Position numbers and translations under genes: made by a program
Assembly: GCF_001905735.1 (NCBI RefSeq)
Contig: NZ_LISW01000001.1
Coordinates: 613,947 to 677,946, forward strand
Length of the DNA: 64,000 nt
Direction of reading: 5' to 3'
Origin: Streptomyces sp. CB01249
Lineage (GTDB): Bacteria; Actinomycetota; Actinomycetes; Streptomycetales; Streptomycetaceae
The notes under the pieces: generated by a model
What the model saw: only the letters and a program-made list of their open reading frames with translations
Told to the model about the DNA's origin: nothing
Databases searched by the model: none
In this document: positions 1 through 8,022 of the stretch, piece after piece
Position numbering within the stretch: position 1 is the first letter of the stretch
Layout: every line of letters begins with the position of its first letter

Positions 1-1
1 C

Positions 2-889
2 GCCGACGTCTACTCGGCCGGGGAGTCCGAGACCATCGTCGGCAAGGCGCTGGCGGGCGGCCGCCGCGACAACGTCGTGCTCGCCACCAAGTTCCACGGC
101 AGCCTCGGCACCGACCCCAACGAGCAGGGGAACAGCCGCCGTTGGATCATCCGCGAGGTGGAGAACAGCCTGCGCCGGCTGGGCACCGACTGGATCGACC
201 TCTACCAGGTGCACCGCCCGGAGCCCGGCACCGACTTCGATGAGACCCTGGGCGCCCTCTCCGACCTGGTCCACCAGGGCAAGATCCGCTACATCGGCAC
301 CTCGACGTTCGAGCCGTCCGCGATCGTGGAGGGCCAGTGGACCGCCGAGCGGCGCGGCCGCGAACGCGTCGTCGCCGAGCAGCCCCCGTACTCCGTCCTC
401 GCCCGGGGCATCGAGCGCGAGGTGCTGCCCACCGCCCGGCGGTACGGCCTCGCCGTGCTCTCCTGGAGCCCGCTGGCCGGCGGCTGGCTCTCCGGCCGCT
501 ACCGCAAGGGCGCCGGCCAGCCGGACTCCAGCCGCGCCGCACGCCAGGCGGGCCGCTTCGACATCGCGTCCCCGGAGAACACCGCCAAGCTCGAAGCCGC
601 CGAGGCGCTCGCCCAGCTGGCCGACGAGGTCGGGCTCACCCTCGTCCAGCTCGCCCTGGCCTTCGTGCTCGAACACCCCGCCGTCACCTCGGCGATCATC
701 GGCCCGCGCACCCTGGAACAGCTGGAGGGCCAGCTCGGCGCGGACCGGGTGCGGCTGAGCCAGGACGTGCTGGACCGGATCGACAAGATCGTCCCGCCCG
801 GCACCAACCTCTCGTCCCGGGACGCCGGTTACCACCCGGCCGACCTCACCGACCCGGCCCTGCGCCGCCGTTCGCACCCCGCCGCGTGA
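2..889 (+). CDS. Aldo/keto reductase, C-terminal part (5' end outside window)
   Basis: The reading frame is open from the first base, so the start lies upstream of the window and this is an edge truncation. The visible ~295 residues are a (beta/alpha)8 NADPH-dependent aldo/keto reductase. ATKFHG carries the conserved active-site lysine, YQVHRP the conserved histidine, and the C-terminal segment with IIGPRTLEQL is the usual cofactor-binding end of the family. The N-terminal Asp/Tyr catalytic region is missing. The family reduces aldehydes and ketones in the cytoplasm; the substrate cannot be read from sequence. The stop codon abuts the stop of the next, convergent gene. Confidence 0.9.
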   Translation, partial: ADVYSAGESETIVGKALAGGRRDNVVLATKFHGSLGTDPNEQGNSRRWIIREVENSLRRLGTDWIDLYQVHRPEPGTDFDETLGALSDLVHQGKIRYIGTSTFEPSAIVEGQWTAERRGRERVVAEQPPYSVLARGIEREVLPTARRYGLAVLSWSPLAGGWLSGRYRKGAGQPDSSRAARQAGRFDIASPENTAKLEAAEALAQLADEVGLTLVQLALAFVLEHPAVTSAIIGPRTLEQLEGQLGADRVRLSQDVLDRIDKIVPPGTNLSSRDAGYHPADLTDPALRRRSHPAA

Positions 890-1252
890 TCAGGCGGCCG
901 GCACCCGGTCCAGGAAGCCGCTGACCGAGGCGATCCGGCCGTCATCGGCGAGCGTCGCCACATCGAACCCGGCCACGGGCGCCGAGCCGTCGGGCGCGAC
1001 CAGCTCCCACCCGAAGCGGACCAGCGCGTGGTGCCCGTCCACCGCGCCGAGCGGGCGGAACGTGAATCCGGGGAACTGCTGCTGGGCCCCGCCGATCGCG
1101 GCCGCCAGCTGCTCGTGGCCGCGTACGTCGGCCAGCGGGTCGGTGTACGCGGCCTCGTCGGTGAACGCCGCGGCGACGGCCTTCTCCAGCTCGTCCGGAC
1201 CGGCGTTCCAGGCGGCGAAGTAGCGCTGCACGGCGTCGTCGTACGTGGTCAT
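890..1252 (-). CDS. SnoaL-like (NTF2-fold) protein
   Basis: A 120-residue protein with the NTF2-like layout: N-terminal YFAAWN helix, FTDEAAYTDPLADVRG, then beta strands with FRPLGAVDGHHALVRFGWEL. This is typical of SnoaL-like domains. They form small conical pockets and act as isomerases, hydrolases or ligand binders; nothing here fixes a reaction. I chose the ATG at 1252 over the upstream in-frame start because GGAGGG sits just before it. It is convergent with the aldo/keto reductase, with no spacer. Confidence 0.8.
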   Translation of the reverse strand: MTTYDDAVQRYFAAWNAGPDELEKAVAAAFTDEAAYTDPLADVRGHEQLAAAIGGAQQQFPGFTFRPLGAVDGHHALVRFGWELVAPDGSAPVAGFDVATLADDGRIASVSGFLDRVPAA

Positions 1253-1373
1253 CGTGGGTCCCTCCGGTAGGGCTCCCGGCCGGTGGGCCGGGAGCGCTGT
1301 GCTCGTGAGGAACACGATGTCCGAGGCCGCGCGGGGCGTCGATTACCTCCGGGGTAAGGGAGAACGGGCCGCC

Positions 1374-1826
1374 CTACGCCTCGTCCGCGATGACGTGCAC
1401 CGCGGCCTCCTCGGCGGAGGCGGCGGCGCCGTCGATCCCGACGTCCTCGCCCGCCGTGCTGTCCGGGTCGTCGATGTCCAGGTCCCGGGTGAGCCGTCCG
1501 GCGCGTACGGTGCCGACCTCGCGGTCCCACGGTTCGCCGTCCCCGTCCACGACGTCGCCCACCCCGTCGCCGGGCGGCCCGTCGTCCTCGGGCCGCTCGC
1601 GCGCCAGCCGGCTCTCCAGGGATTCGCCCCGGTGCTGCTCGGCGGCGGTGGTGCCCACGTCGTCCACCGCGTAGGGGCGCTCGGGCGGTGAATAACCCCG
1701 GTCCAGGACGTCGTCCACGTCCGGATCGGCCAAGGTGTCCTCCGTGTCGAGCTGCTCGACCGGATCGGATGCCTCCGACTCCTGCTGGGGCTGATAGACG
1801 TCGTCCCCCAGGCCGGCCTCGTCCAT
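1374..1826 (-). CDS. DUF5709-like acidic protein
   Basis: A 150-residue, strongly acidic soluble protein. It is rich in Asp/Glu pairs (DVDDVLDRG, DGVGDVVDGDGEPWDREVG), with a conserved-looking SPPERPYAVDD segment around residues 44-54. This matches the actinobacterial DUF5709 family as I recall it; no function is known. The Met at 1826 begins the acidic protein. The longer frame upstream reads through low-quality Arg/Gly-rich sequence and was not used. No membrane segment or signal peptide. Confidence 0.7.
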   Translation of the reverse strand: MDEAGLGDDVYQPQQESEASDPVEQLDTEDTLADPDVDDVLDRGYSPPERPYAVDDVGTTAAEQHRGESLESRLARERPEDDGPPGDGVGDVVDGDGEPWDREVGTVRAGRLTRDLDIDDPDSTAGEDVGIDGAAASAEEAAVHVIADEA

Positions 1827-1994
1827 GGCGCTTCCCTTCCCGCGGCGGGGCTCTCCTTCAGCATAGGCAGCCCCGGCCCCGGCCCGCAGGACGCGCCCGC
1901 CCCTGCGTCCGGGCCGGGTCTGCGCAACCATGGAGGGTGCAGGCCGGGTGTGCCCGAGGGGCCGGCCCGGGGAAAGTCGTCTGGAGAGCCCGTC

Positions 1995-2225
1995 ATGGAT
2001 TATCCGGAAAGCTACGAGCTCGTCTTCCAGTCCTCGGCAGTGGAGGACGATGCCGTCACCGTCCACCGGACGGCACAGAGCGGCGCGGGCGGACACCCCG
2101 TCTACGAGGACGACACCGGAATCGTTCGCGCCGAGATCAGCGATCACGCGGAGGTGCGCATGCTCGCCAGCGGCGGTCATCAGCACCTCGGAGCCCCGAT
2201 GGTGGTGCGCGAGGACGCCGCCTGA
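1995..2225 (+). CDS. Small conserved Streptomyces protein (DUF6296-like)
   Basis: A 76-residue protein beginning DYPESYELVF and containing GGHPVYEDDTGIVRAEISD and EVRMLASGGHQ. I believe such proteins are grouped as DUF6296, but this is from memory. The start at 1995 follows a good GGAGAG ribosome-binding site; an earlier in-frame start at 1950 lacks one. Probably monocistronic, with a strong hairpin 14 bases after the stop. No function can be assigned. Confidence 0.65.
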   Translation: MDYPESYELVFQSSAVEDDAVTVHRTAQSGAGGHPVYEDDTGIVRAEISDHAEVRMLASGGHQHLGAPMVVREDAA

Positions 2226-2239
2226 CACGGCCGACAACC

Positions 2240-2270
2240 GACGCCCGGTCCACACCTCGGACCGGGCGTC
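2240..2270 (+). terminator. Hairpin terminator after the small gene
   Basis: A perfect 12-bp stem (arms 2240-2251 and 2259-2270) with a 7-base loop, right after the stop at 2225. There is no clear U-tract, as is usual for Streptomyces terminators. Confidence 0.65.
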
Positions 2271-2438
2271 GTCGCCGTGTCCGTATCACGTGGACACGTA
2301 CCCGTACATCATGCCGAGGCAGGACAATCCGGCCGGGGGTCTCCCACACTTGGTCGAAATTTTGCCCCTGGTGAGGGGGAGCGGGAGGACACCAGGCAGA
2401 CTCACCCTGTAGGAATCTCGCCACGAAGAGGATCACGC

Positions 2439-3023
2439 ATGATCACGTTGAAGAAGGAAGACGGCCCGGCGGACCTGGACGGGGTGACCCACCTCTCCAT
2501 CGGCGTCTCCTGGGACCCCACCGTCGGCAGCAGTGGCGGGCTGATGGGGAAGCTGAAGCAGAAGAAGGGCACCGACCTCGACCTGATCGCCATCGCGATG
2601 CAGGGCGCGGACCCGGTCCGGCTGGCCGGCCTGGACTCCCTGGACCCGCTGGGCAACGGCTCGCTGCTGCACAGCGGTGACAACCAGACCGGGAAGGGCG
2701 AGGGCGACGACGAGACGGTCACCGTCGACTTCGCGAAGGTCCCCTCGAACGTCACGGCGATCGTCTTCGTCGCCGCCGCGTACAAGAAGGGCAGCTCCTT
2801 CCAGAACGCGCGCAACGTCAGCATCAAGGTCTACGACGCCACGGGCGGCAGCAGCCAGCAGGTCGCCGACATCTGGCCGAGCCTGCTCACCAACGACAAC
2901 GGCTGCGCCGTGGCGAAGGCGATGCGCGTCGGCGCCGGCTGGAAGCTCCAGGTGATCAACGAGACCGGCAAGATCAAGCAGGGCGACGAGCACGCCCTGA
3001 TGCGTTTCGCGATCAGCAAGTAG
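2439..3023 (+). CDS. TerD-family protein
   Basis: A 194-residue TerD/CABP1-type protein. It has the N-terminal MITLKKEDG start, LSIGVSWDP, a long calcium-binding beta-sandwich core, and DETVTVDFAKVPSNVTAIVFVAAAY, the most conserved part of the family. The usual LDLIAIAM segment replaces the LDASA motif of canonical TerD. TerD proteins are cytoplasmic, bind calcium, and are linked to tellurite/stress and surface processes. No other ter genes are adjacent. The ATG at 2439 gives the canonical N-terminus; the frame upstream is not protein-like. Confidence 0.88.
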   Translation: MITLKKEDGPADLDGVTHLSIGVSWDPTVGSSGGLMGKLKQKKGTDLDLIAIAMQGADPVRLAGLDSLDPLGNGSLLHSGDNQTGKGEGDDETVTVDFAKVPSNVTAIVFVAAAYKKGSSFQNARNVSIKVYDATGGSSQQVADIWPSLLTNDNGCAVAKAMRVGAGWKLQVINETGKIKQGDEHALMRFAISK

Positions 3024-3060
3024 TACGCGTACGTCCCGGCCCCGGTCCGTGCGCGCCCGG

Positions 3061-3939
3061 TCAGTCGACCCGGCGTGCGCGGGCCGGGGCCGTCGGGTTC
3101 CCGGTGGCCAGCGGCGACCGCGCCAGCTCCACGCACCCCGCCGCGATCAGCCCCAGGGCCAGCAGCTCGGGCAGCACCCACCAGCCGGTGCGCACCTCCT
3201 CGCCGAACAGGGTCACCCCGTACAGGACGCTGATCAGGGCGTCGCCCAGCGTCAGACACGGCTGTACGGCGACGAGCGTGCCCGCCTGAAGGGCGTTCTG
3301 GAGCAGGAACAGCGCCCCGACCCCCGCCACCGCCATCGCGTACAGCTGCCAGGAGCTGAACAGCGCCCCCGCGCCGCCCGTGTCGAGCCGCGCCATCGCG
3401 TCCTTCATCAGCGCGGCGGTCAGCGCGTAACCGCAGGCGGCGGCCGTGGCCAGCAGGGCGGCCCGGACATCGCCCCGGGTGGCCAGCGCGCCCGCGATCA
3501 GCAGCGCCTCGGCCACGCCCGTCAGGATCAGCGCCGGCACCCATGCCGCCCCGTGCACGCTGTCGCTGCCACCGCCCGGCGCGGCCGTCGCCATCCCGAG
3601 GGCCAGCCCGGCCGTCACGGCGGCGACCCCCAGCCAGACCGTCCGGGGCAGGCGCGCCCGCATCATGAAACCGGCCAGGAGCAGGGTCGCCGGAAGCTCG
3701 ATCACGAAGATCGGCTGCACCACGGAGATCGGCCCGGTGGCCAGCGCGACGGCCTGGCAGACGGCGGCGACGATGACCAGGGCGATCCCCGCGAGCCACA
3801 CCTTCTGGCGCAGCAGATGGCCGATGAGCGACACCCGCATGGCCTCGCTCTGCGGCACGTCGAGGGCGGCCCGGCGCTGGAGCACGGAGGCGGAGCCGTT
3901 GCTGAGGGCGGTCAGGACGGCGAACAGGACGGCGATCAC
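3061..3939 (-). CDS. DMT-family integral membrane transporter
   Basis: A 292-residue, very hydrophobic protein with about nine to ten membrane segments spread over its length, two EamA/DMT-like halves, and a short basic tail. The duplicated small-residue-rich helices (VVQPIFVIELPATLLLAGF; VAVQPCLTLGDALISVLYG) are typical of actinobacterial DMT-superfamily proteins of unknown cargo. The start is a GTG at 3939, because membrane-like sequence begins exactly there and the upstream frame is Arg/Pro-rich. Its promoter region is shared with the divergent glycosylase gene. Substrate unknown. Confidence 0.8.
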   Translation of the reverse strand: MIAVLFAVLTALSNGSASVLQRRAALDVPQSEAMRVSLIGHLLRQKVWLAGIALVIVAAVCQAVALATGPISVVQPIFVIELPATLLLAGFMMRARLPRTVWLGVAAVTAGLALGMATAAPGGGSDSVHGAAWVPALILTGVAEALLIAGALATRGDVRAALLATAAACGYALTAALMKDAMARLDTGGAGALFSSWQLYAMAVAGVGALFLLQNALQAGTLVAVQPCLTLGDALISVLYGVTLFGEEVRTGWWVLPELLALGLIAAGCVELARSPLATGNPTAPARARRVD

Positions 3940-4018
3940 GGGACCATGATGCGGGCGGCCCCGCCACGATTCCGGCTTCGCCGGGGGAGGGCGTGGCGCC
4001 CCCGCGCATCGTCCAGTA

Positions 4019-4033
4019 GGACGGAATCCGTCC
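4019..4033. promoter_or_regulatory. 15-bp palindrome just before the glycosylase start
   Basis: GGACGGA-A-TCCGTCC is a perfect 7+1+7 inverted repeat ending 2 bases before the ATG at 4036. It lies between a DNA-repair gene and a divergent transporter, so it could be an operator. Too short to be a convincing terminator. Confidence 0.4.
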
Positions 4034-4035
4034 TC

Positions 4036-5202
4036 ATGGCCGCGTACCGTGCCGTCATGGCCGCGAAGAAGAGGACCCCCGCCGGAGTCGCCCCCGTCCC
4101 CGTGCTCACGCCCAGGGCCCTCGGCCGGGCGACCCTGGACCGCCAGCTCCTGCTGCGCCGGACCGCGATGAGCGCGAAGGACGCCGTCACCCACCTCGTC
4201 GGCCTCCAGGCGCAGAACACCAAGCCGCCGTACTACCAGCTCCTGGCCCGGCTCCGGGGCTTCCGGCCCGCCGATCTGTCGCTGCTGATGGAGGCGCGCG
4301 AGGTCGTCCGCATCGTCTCCCTGCGCTCGACCATCCACACCCACACCGCCGAGGACGCCCTGACCCTGCGCCCCCTGATGCAGCCTGCCGTCGACCGCGA
4401 GCTGAACATGTTCCGCAAGCGGCTCCCTGGCGTGGACCTGGACCGGCTGCGCGAGCTGAGCCGGGCGTACGTGGAGGAGGCGCCGCGCAGCCCGAAGGAG
4501 ATCCGCGAGCGGCTGCTCACCGAGTGGCCCGACGCGGACCCGCAGGCCCTCGGCATCGCCGCCCGCTGCCTGCTGCCCCTGGTCCAGGTGACCCCGCGCG
4601 GCCTCTGGGGCGTCAGCGGCGGCGTCGCGCTCACCACCGTCGAGCGCTGGCTCGGTCACGCGGGTGAGGCGGCGCCCGACATCGAGCGCGCCGTGCTGCG
4701 CTACCTCGGCGCGTTCGGACCCGCGTCGGTGAGGGACATGCAGAGCTGGGCGGGCCTGACCCGCCTGACGGAGGTCTTCGAGCGGCTGCGACCCCGCCTC
4801 GTCACCTTCCGCGACGAGCACGGCACCGAACTCTTCGACCTGCCCGACGCCCCGCGCCCCGCCGAGGACACCCCCGCCCCGCCCCGCTTCCTGCCCGAGT
4901 TCGACAACGTCCTCCTCGGCCACGCCGACCGCACCCGGGTCATCCCGGCGGCCCTCAAGGGCCTCAACGGGGTGGGCAACCAGACCTACGGCAGCGTGCT
5001 GGTGGACGGGTTCTTCGCGGCGGTCTGGCGGCTGGACACCGCGCGCGACGCCCCCGCCGTGGTCACCGTCCAGGAGGTGCGCCCGCTGACGTCCGCGGAG
5101 TGCGAGGCCGTAGAGGGGGAGGCGAAGGACCTGATGGCGGCGATGACCTCGGCGACGGAGCACGACGTCCGCTTCGGGGCGTTCGTGGACCTGGGGCGCT
5201 GA
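4036..5202 (+). CDS. Winged-helix DNA glycosylase, AlkZ-like (HTH_42)
   Basis: A 388-residue protein of the winged-helix DNA-binding family that includes Streptomyces AlkZ, which unhooks DNA interstrand crosslinks. The diagnostic Q-x-Q catalytic motif is seen in LVGLQAQNTKPPYYQLLARL (Gln-Ala-Gln near residue 63). It is followed by VVRIVSLRSTIHT and the later winged-helix repeats with GAFGPASVRDMQSWAG and PRFLPEFDNVLLGH. Two in-frame ATGs (4036, 4057) are possible and neither has a strong ribosome-binding site. Many Streptomyces genomes carry several paralogues; whether this one is a general repair enzyme or antibiotic self-resistance cannot be told, and no biosynthetic cluster is adjacent. 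Confidence 0.85.
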   Translation: MAAYRAVMAAKKRTPAGVAPVPVLTPRALGRATLDRQLLLRRTAMSAKDAVTHLVGLQAQNTKPPYYQLLARLRGFRPADLSLLMEAREVVRIVSLRSTIHTHTAEDALTLRPLMQPAVDRELNMFRKRLPGVDLDRLRELSRAYVEEAPRSPKEIRERLLTEWPDADPQALGIAARCLLPLVQVTPRGLWGVSGGVALTTVERWLGHAGEAAPDIERAVLRYLGAFGPASVRDMQSWAGLTRLTEVFERLRPRLVTFRDEHGTELFDLPDAPRPAEDTPAPPRFLPEFDNVLLGHADRTRVIPAALKGLNGVGNQTYGSVLVDGFFAAVWRLDTARDAPAVVTVQEVRPLTSAECEAVEGEAKDLMAAMTSATEHDVRFGAFVDLGR

Positions 5203-5251
5203 CGGGGGCGCGGATGTGGGGGGAGGGTTTACGGGGCGGGGGGACGGCCTT

Positions 5252-5346
5252 CGGCGTGGGGGACGCCCGACGGTGCGGGGGACGCCCTACGGCGTGGGGG
5301 ACGCCCGACGGCGTGCGGGACGCCAGACGGTGCGGGGGACGCCCGA
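5252..5346. repeat. Five tandem 19-bp repeats
   Basis: Five back-to-back copies of a 19-bp unit (5252, 5271, 5290, 5309, 5328), consensus CGGCGTGGGGGACGCCCGA with one to four changes per copy, then a degenerate sixth. Within several units GGCGT and ACGCC can form a small hairpin. The array fills the space between two convergent genes and stops about 20 bases before the LuxR-type gene's stop codon. Confidence 0.85.
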
Positions 5347-5365
5347 CGGCGCGGGACGCGCCCAC

Positions 5366-6208
5366 CTACGGCAGCAGCCCCGCCCGCCGCGCCGCCACCA
5401 CCGCCTCCAGCCGGGTGTGCGCCCCCAGCCGCCGCATCGCGGACCTCAGATAGCCCTTCACCGTCTCCGGGCGCAGCCCCAGCCGGTCCGCCGCCACCGC
5501 GTTCGTCGCGCCCGCGGCCACGCACGCCAGCACATCGATCTCCCGAGGCGCGAGCCGGACCTCGCGTTCCCCGGGCTCCCGGGTGCCCGTCGCCGAGGCC
5601 AGCCGCCCGCACACCGCGAGCAGCTCGTCCCGGAGCGCCGGGTCGAGCACCTTCGGCATCAGGGCGCGCAGCTCGCGGTGCGCCTCCCGGACGTCCTCCC
5701 AGGCCCCCGCGGCCCCCGCCGCCGCATCCGGCTCCGGTCGGCTCACGGCCAGCAGCTGCCGCACCTCGTCCCGCACCACCAGCGCCTGCTCCACATCCCG
5801 GGCCGCGGCCACCGCCGCGTCGAACGTGCGGTCCCCGAGCGTGAGCGGCTCGCGCAGCGCCCCGTACAGCACCCCCCGCACCTCGCGCCGCACCACGACG
5901 GGGACGGCGACCACCGAGCACAGGCCCTCCGCCGCGACGGCCGTGTCGTACTCGTGGCTGATGTGGCGCGAGGAGCGGTAGTCGGTCACCGCGCACGGCC
6001 TCGACAGGGCCATGGACTTGCCGCCCAGGCCGCTGCCCGACGAGATCACGAGCCCGCGCAGCGCCGCCGTGCGCGCCCCGTTCACCTCCGCGATCCTGGC
6101 GTGCCGGCTGTCCGCGAGCAGCCCGCCGAAGGCGACCGGCAGCCCGCTCGTCCGGCGCAGCCGAAGCAGCGCCGCTTGCATTTCGACCGCGTCGACCGAT
6201 TCCGGCAC
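5366..6208 (-). CDS. GAF-domain LuxR-type transcriptional regulator
   Basis: A 280-residue regulator. The N-terminal ~150 residues form a GAF-like sensory domain (GLVISSGSGLGGKSMAL, DYRSSRHISHEYD, LCSVVAVPVVVRREVRGVLYG). The C-terminus is a LuxR HTH (VRLAPREIDVLACVAAGATNAVAADRLGLRPETVKGYL is the region, about residues 205-245). The start is the GTG at 6208, preceded by GAGAGG. It is divergent from the two acyl-CoA ligase genes and is the obvious candidate regulator for them. The ligand is unknown; GAF domains of this type often bind small aromatic or acyl compounds. Confidence 0.85.
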   Translation of the reverse strand: MPESVDAVEMQAALLRLRRTSGLPVAFGGLLADSRHARIAEVNGARTAALRGLVISSGSGLGGKSMALSRPCAVTDYRSSRHISHEYDTAVAAEGLCSVVAVPVVVRREVRGVLYGALREPLTLGDRTFDAAVAAARDVEQALVVRDEVRQLLAVSRPEPDAAAGAAGAWEDVREAHRELRALMPKVLDPALRDELLAVCGRLASATGTREPGEREVRLAPREIDVLACVAAGATNAVAADRLGLRPETVKGYLRSAMRRLGAHTRLEAVVAARRAGLLP

Positions 6209-6281
6209 CCTGCCGCCTCTCTGCCCGGCCCCCCGATGGAATGGCGGCCCCGCGACACCCCCGTCCGGGGGTGGTGAGACC

Positions 6282-6312
6282 TGGCTCACTGTTTACATGA
6301 TGTGAGGAGCCA
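6282..6312. promoter_or_regulatory. Nested dyads in the LuxR/ligase divergent promoter
   Basis: TGGCTC (6282-6287) pairs with GAGCCA (6307-6312). CTCAC (6285-6289) pairs with GTGAG (6302-6306). Together they make a compact dyad 34 bases before the ligase start. This is a plausible binding site for the GAF-LuxR regulator; no consensus -10/-35 is obvious. Confidence 0.4.
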
Positions 6313-6345
6313 ATGAACCGGCCGGGTCGGTAAAGAGGAGGGCAC

Positions 6346-8022
6346 ATGCCGGAAACGAGTGCGACGGAGACGTTCCGGGCGGCCCGGGACTTCCTGCTCC
6401 GGCACCGCGAGGACTACGCCGCCGCCTACGAAGGCTTCCGCTGGCCCCGCGACGACCACTTCAACTGGGCGCTCGACTGGTTCGACGTCATCGCCCGGGA
6501 CAACGACCGCACCGCCCTGCACATCGTGGAGGAGGACGGCACCCGCACCGAGGTGTCGTTCGCCGAGATGTCCGCCCGCTCCGACCGCGCCGCGAACTGG
6601 CTGCGCGCCCAGGGGGTGCGCGAGGGCCACCGCGTCCTCGTCATGCTCGGCAACCAGGTCGAGCTGTGGGAGACCGCGCTCGCCGCGATGAAGCTGCGCG
6701 CCGTCGTCATCCCGGCGACCCCGCTGCTCGGCCCCGCCGACCTGCGCGACCGGGTCGAGCGCGGCCGGGTCCGGCACGTCCTGGTCCGCGACACCGACAC
6801 CGCGAAGTTCGCCGAGGTGCCCGGCTCCTACACCCGGATCTGCGTCGGCGCCCCGGCCGAGGGCTGGCTCGACTACGCGGAGGCCGCCGAGGCGCCCCGC
6901 CCGTTCACGCCGGACCGCGAGACCGACGCGGACGAACCGCTGATGCTCTACTTCACCTCCGGCACGACCGCCAGCCCCAAGCTGGTCGAGCACACCCATG
7001 TCTCGTACCCCGTGGGCCACTTGGCGACGATGTACTGGATCGGGCTCAAGCCCGGCGACGTGCACCTCAACATCTCCTCGCCCGGCTGGGCCAAGCACGC
7101 CTGGTCCAACCTCTTCGCGCCGTGGAGCGCCGAGGCGACCGTCTTCATCTTCAACTACACCCGCTTCGACGCCGGCCGCCTGATGGCCGAGATGGACCGC
7201 TCCGGCATCACGAGCTTCTGCGCCCCGCCCACCGTGTGGCGCATGCTCATCCAGGCGGACCTGACCCAGCTCAAGACCCCGCCGCGCGAGGTCGTCGCGG
7301 CCGGCGAGCCGCTGAACCCCGAGGTCATCGAGGCGGTCCGGCGCGCCTGGGGCGTCACCATCCGCGACGGCTTCGGCCAGACGGAGACCGCGGTCCAGGT
7401 CGCCAACACCCCCGGCCAGGTCCTCAAGCCCGGCTCGATGGGACGGCCCAGCCCCGGCTTCCGGGTGGTCCTGCTCGACCCGGTGAGCGGGGAGCCCGGC
7501 GCGGCCGAGGGCGAGATCTCGCTCGACCTGTCGGCGCACCCGGTGGGCCTGATGACCGGCTACCACGGCGACCCGGACCGCACGGCCGAGGCGATGGCCG
7601 GCGGCTACTACCGCACCGGTGACATCGGCTCCCGCGACGAGGACGGCTACATCACCTACGTGGGGCGCGCCGACGACGTCTTCAAGTCCTCCGACTACAA
7701 GATCTCCCCGTTCGAGCTGGAGAGCGCCCTGCTGGAGCACGAGGCGGTGGTCGAGGCCGCGGTCGTCCCGGCCGCCGACGAGGTCCGCCTCTCCGTCCCG
7801 AAGGCGTACGTGGTGCTCGCCGAGGGCTGGGAGCCCGGACCCGACACCGCCAAGGTGCTCTTCGCTCACTCCCGGTCCGTGCTCGCCCCGTACAAGCGGG
7901 TGCGGCGGCTGGAGTTCGCGGAGCTGCCCAAGACCGTCTCCGGCAAGATCCGCCGGATCGAACTGCGCGAGCGCACCGCCCAGGGCGGCGGCACCGAGTA
8001 CGCCGAGGGGGACCTGGCATGA
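6346..8022 (+). CDS. AMP-dependent acyl-CoA synthetase, medium-chain type
   Basis: A 558-residue ANL-superfamily adenylating enzyme that activates a carboxylic acid to its AMP ester and then the CoA thioester. [11 protein letters not shown] (about residues 204-214) is the P-loop-like A3 motif, GFGQTE the A5 motif, YYRTGD the A7 motif, and the C-terminal KTVSGKIRR carries the catalytic lysine. [20 protein letters not shown] is typical of the ACSM/medium-chain acyl-CoA synthetase group. GAGGAGG precedes the ATG. Its stop overlaps the next ligase start by ATGA, so the two are translationally coupled. Confidence 0.9.
   Translation: MPETSATETFRAARDFLLRHREDYAAAYEGFRWPRDDHFNWALDWFDVIARDNDRTALHIVEEDGTRTEVSFAEMSARSDRAANWLRAQGVREGHRVLVMLGNQVELWETALAAMKLRAVVIPATPLLGPADLRDRVERGRVRHVLVRDTDTAKFAEVPGSYTRICVGAPAEGWLDYAEAAEAPRPFTPDRETDADEPLMLYFTSGTTASPKLVEHTHVSYPVGHLATMYWIGLKPGDVHLNISSPGWAKHAWSNLFAPWSAEATVFIFNYTRFDAGRLMAEMDRSGITSFCAPPTVWRMLIQADLTQLKTPPREVVAAGEPLNPEVIEAVRRAWGVTIRDGFGQTETAVQVANTPGQVLKPGSMGRPSPGFRVVLLDPVSGEPGAAEGEISLDLSAHPVGLMTGYHGDPDRTAEAMAGGYYRTGDIGSRDEDGYITYVGRADDVFKSSDYKISPFELESALLEHEAVVEAAVVPAADEVRLSVPKAYVVLAEGWEPGPDTAKVLFAHSRSVLAPYKRVRRLEFAELPKTVSGKIRRIELRERTAQGGGTEYAEGDLA

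Noticed and set aside
1..76. Aldo/keto reductase as an N-terminally truncated pseudogene
   Set aside because: The frame is open to the window edge, so the missing N-terminus is due to the window boundary.
5252..5346. CRISPR array
   Set aside because: The 19-bp repeats are directly adjacent with no unique spacers, and no cas genes are present.
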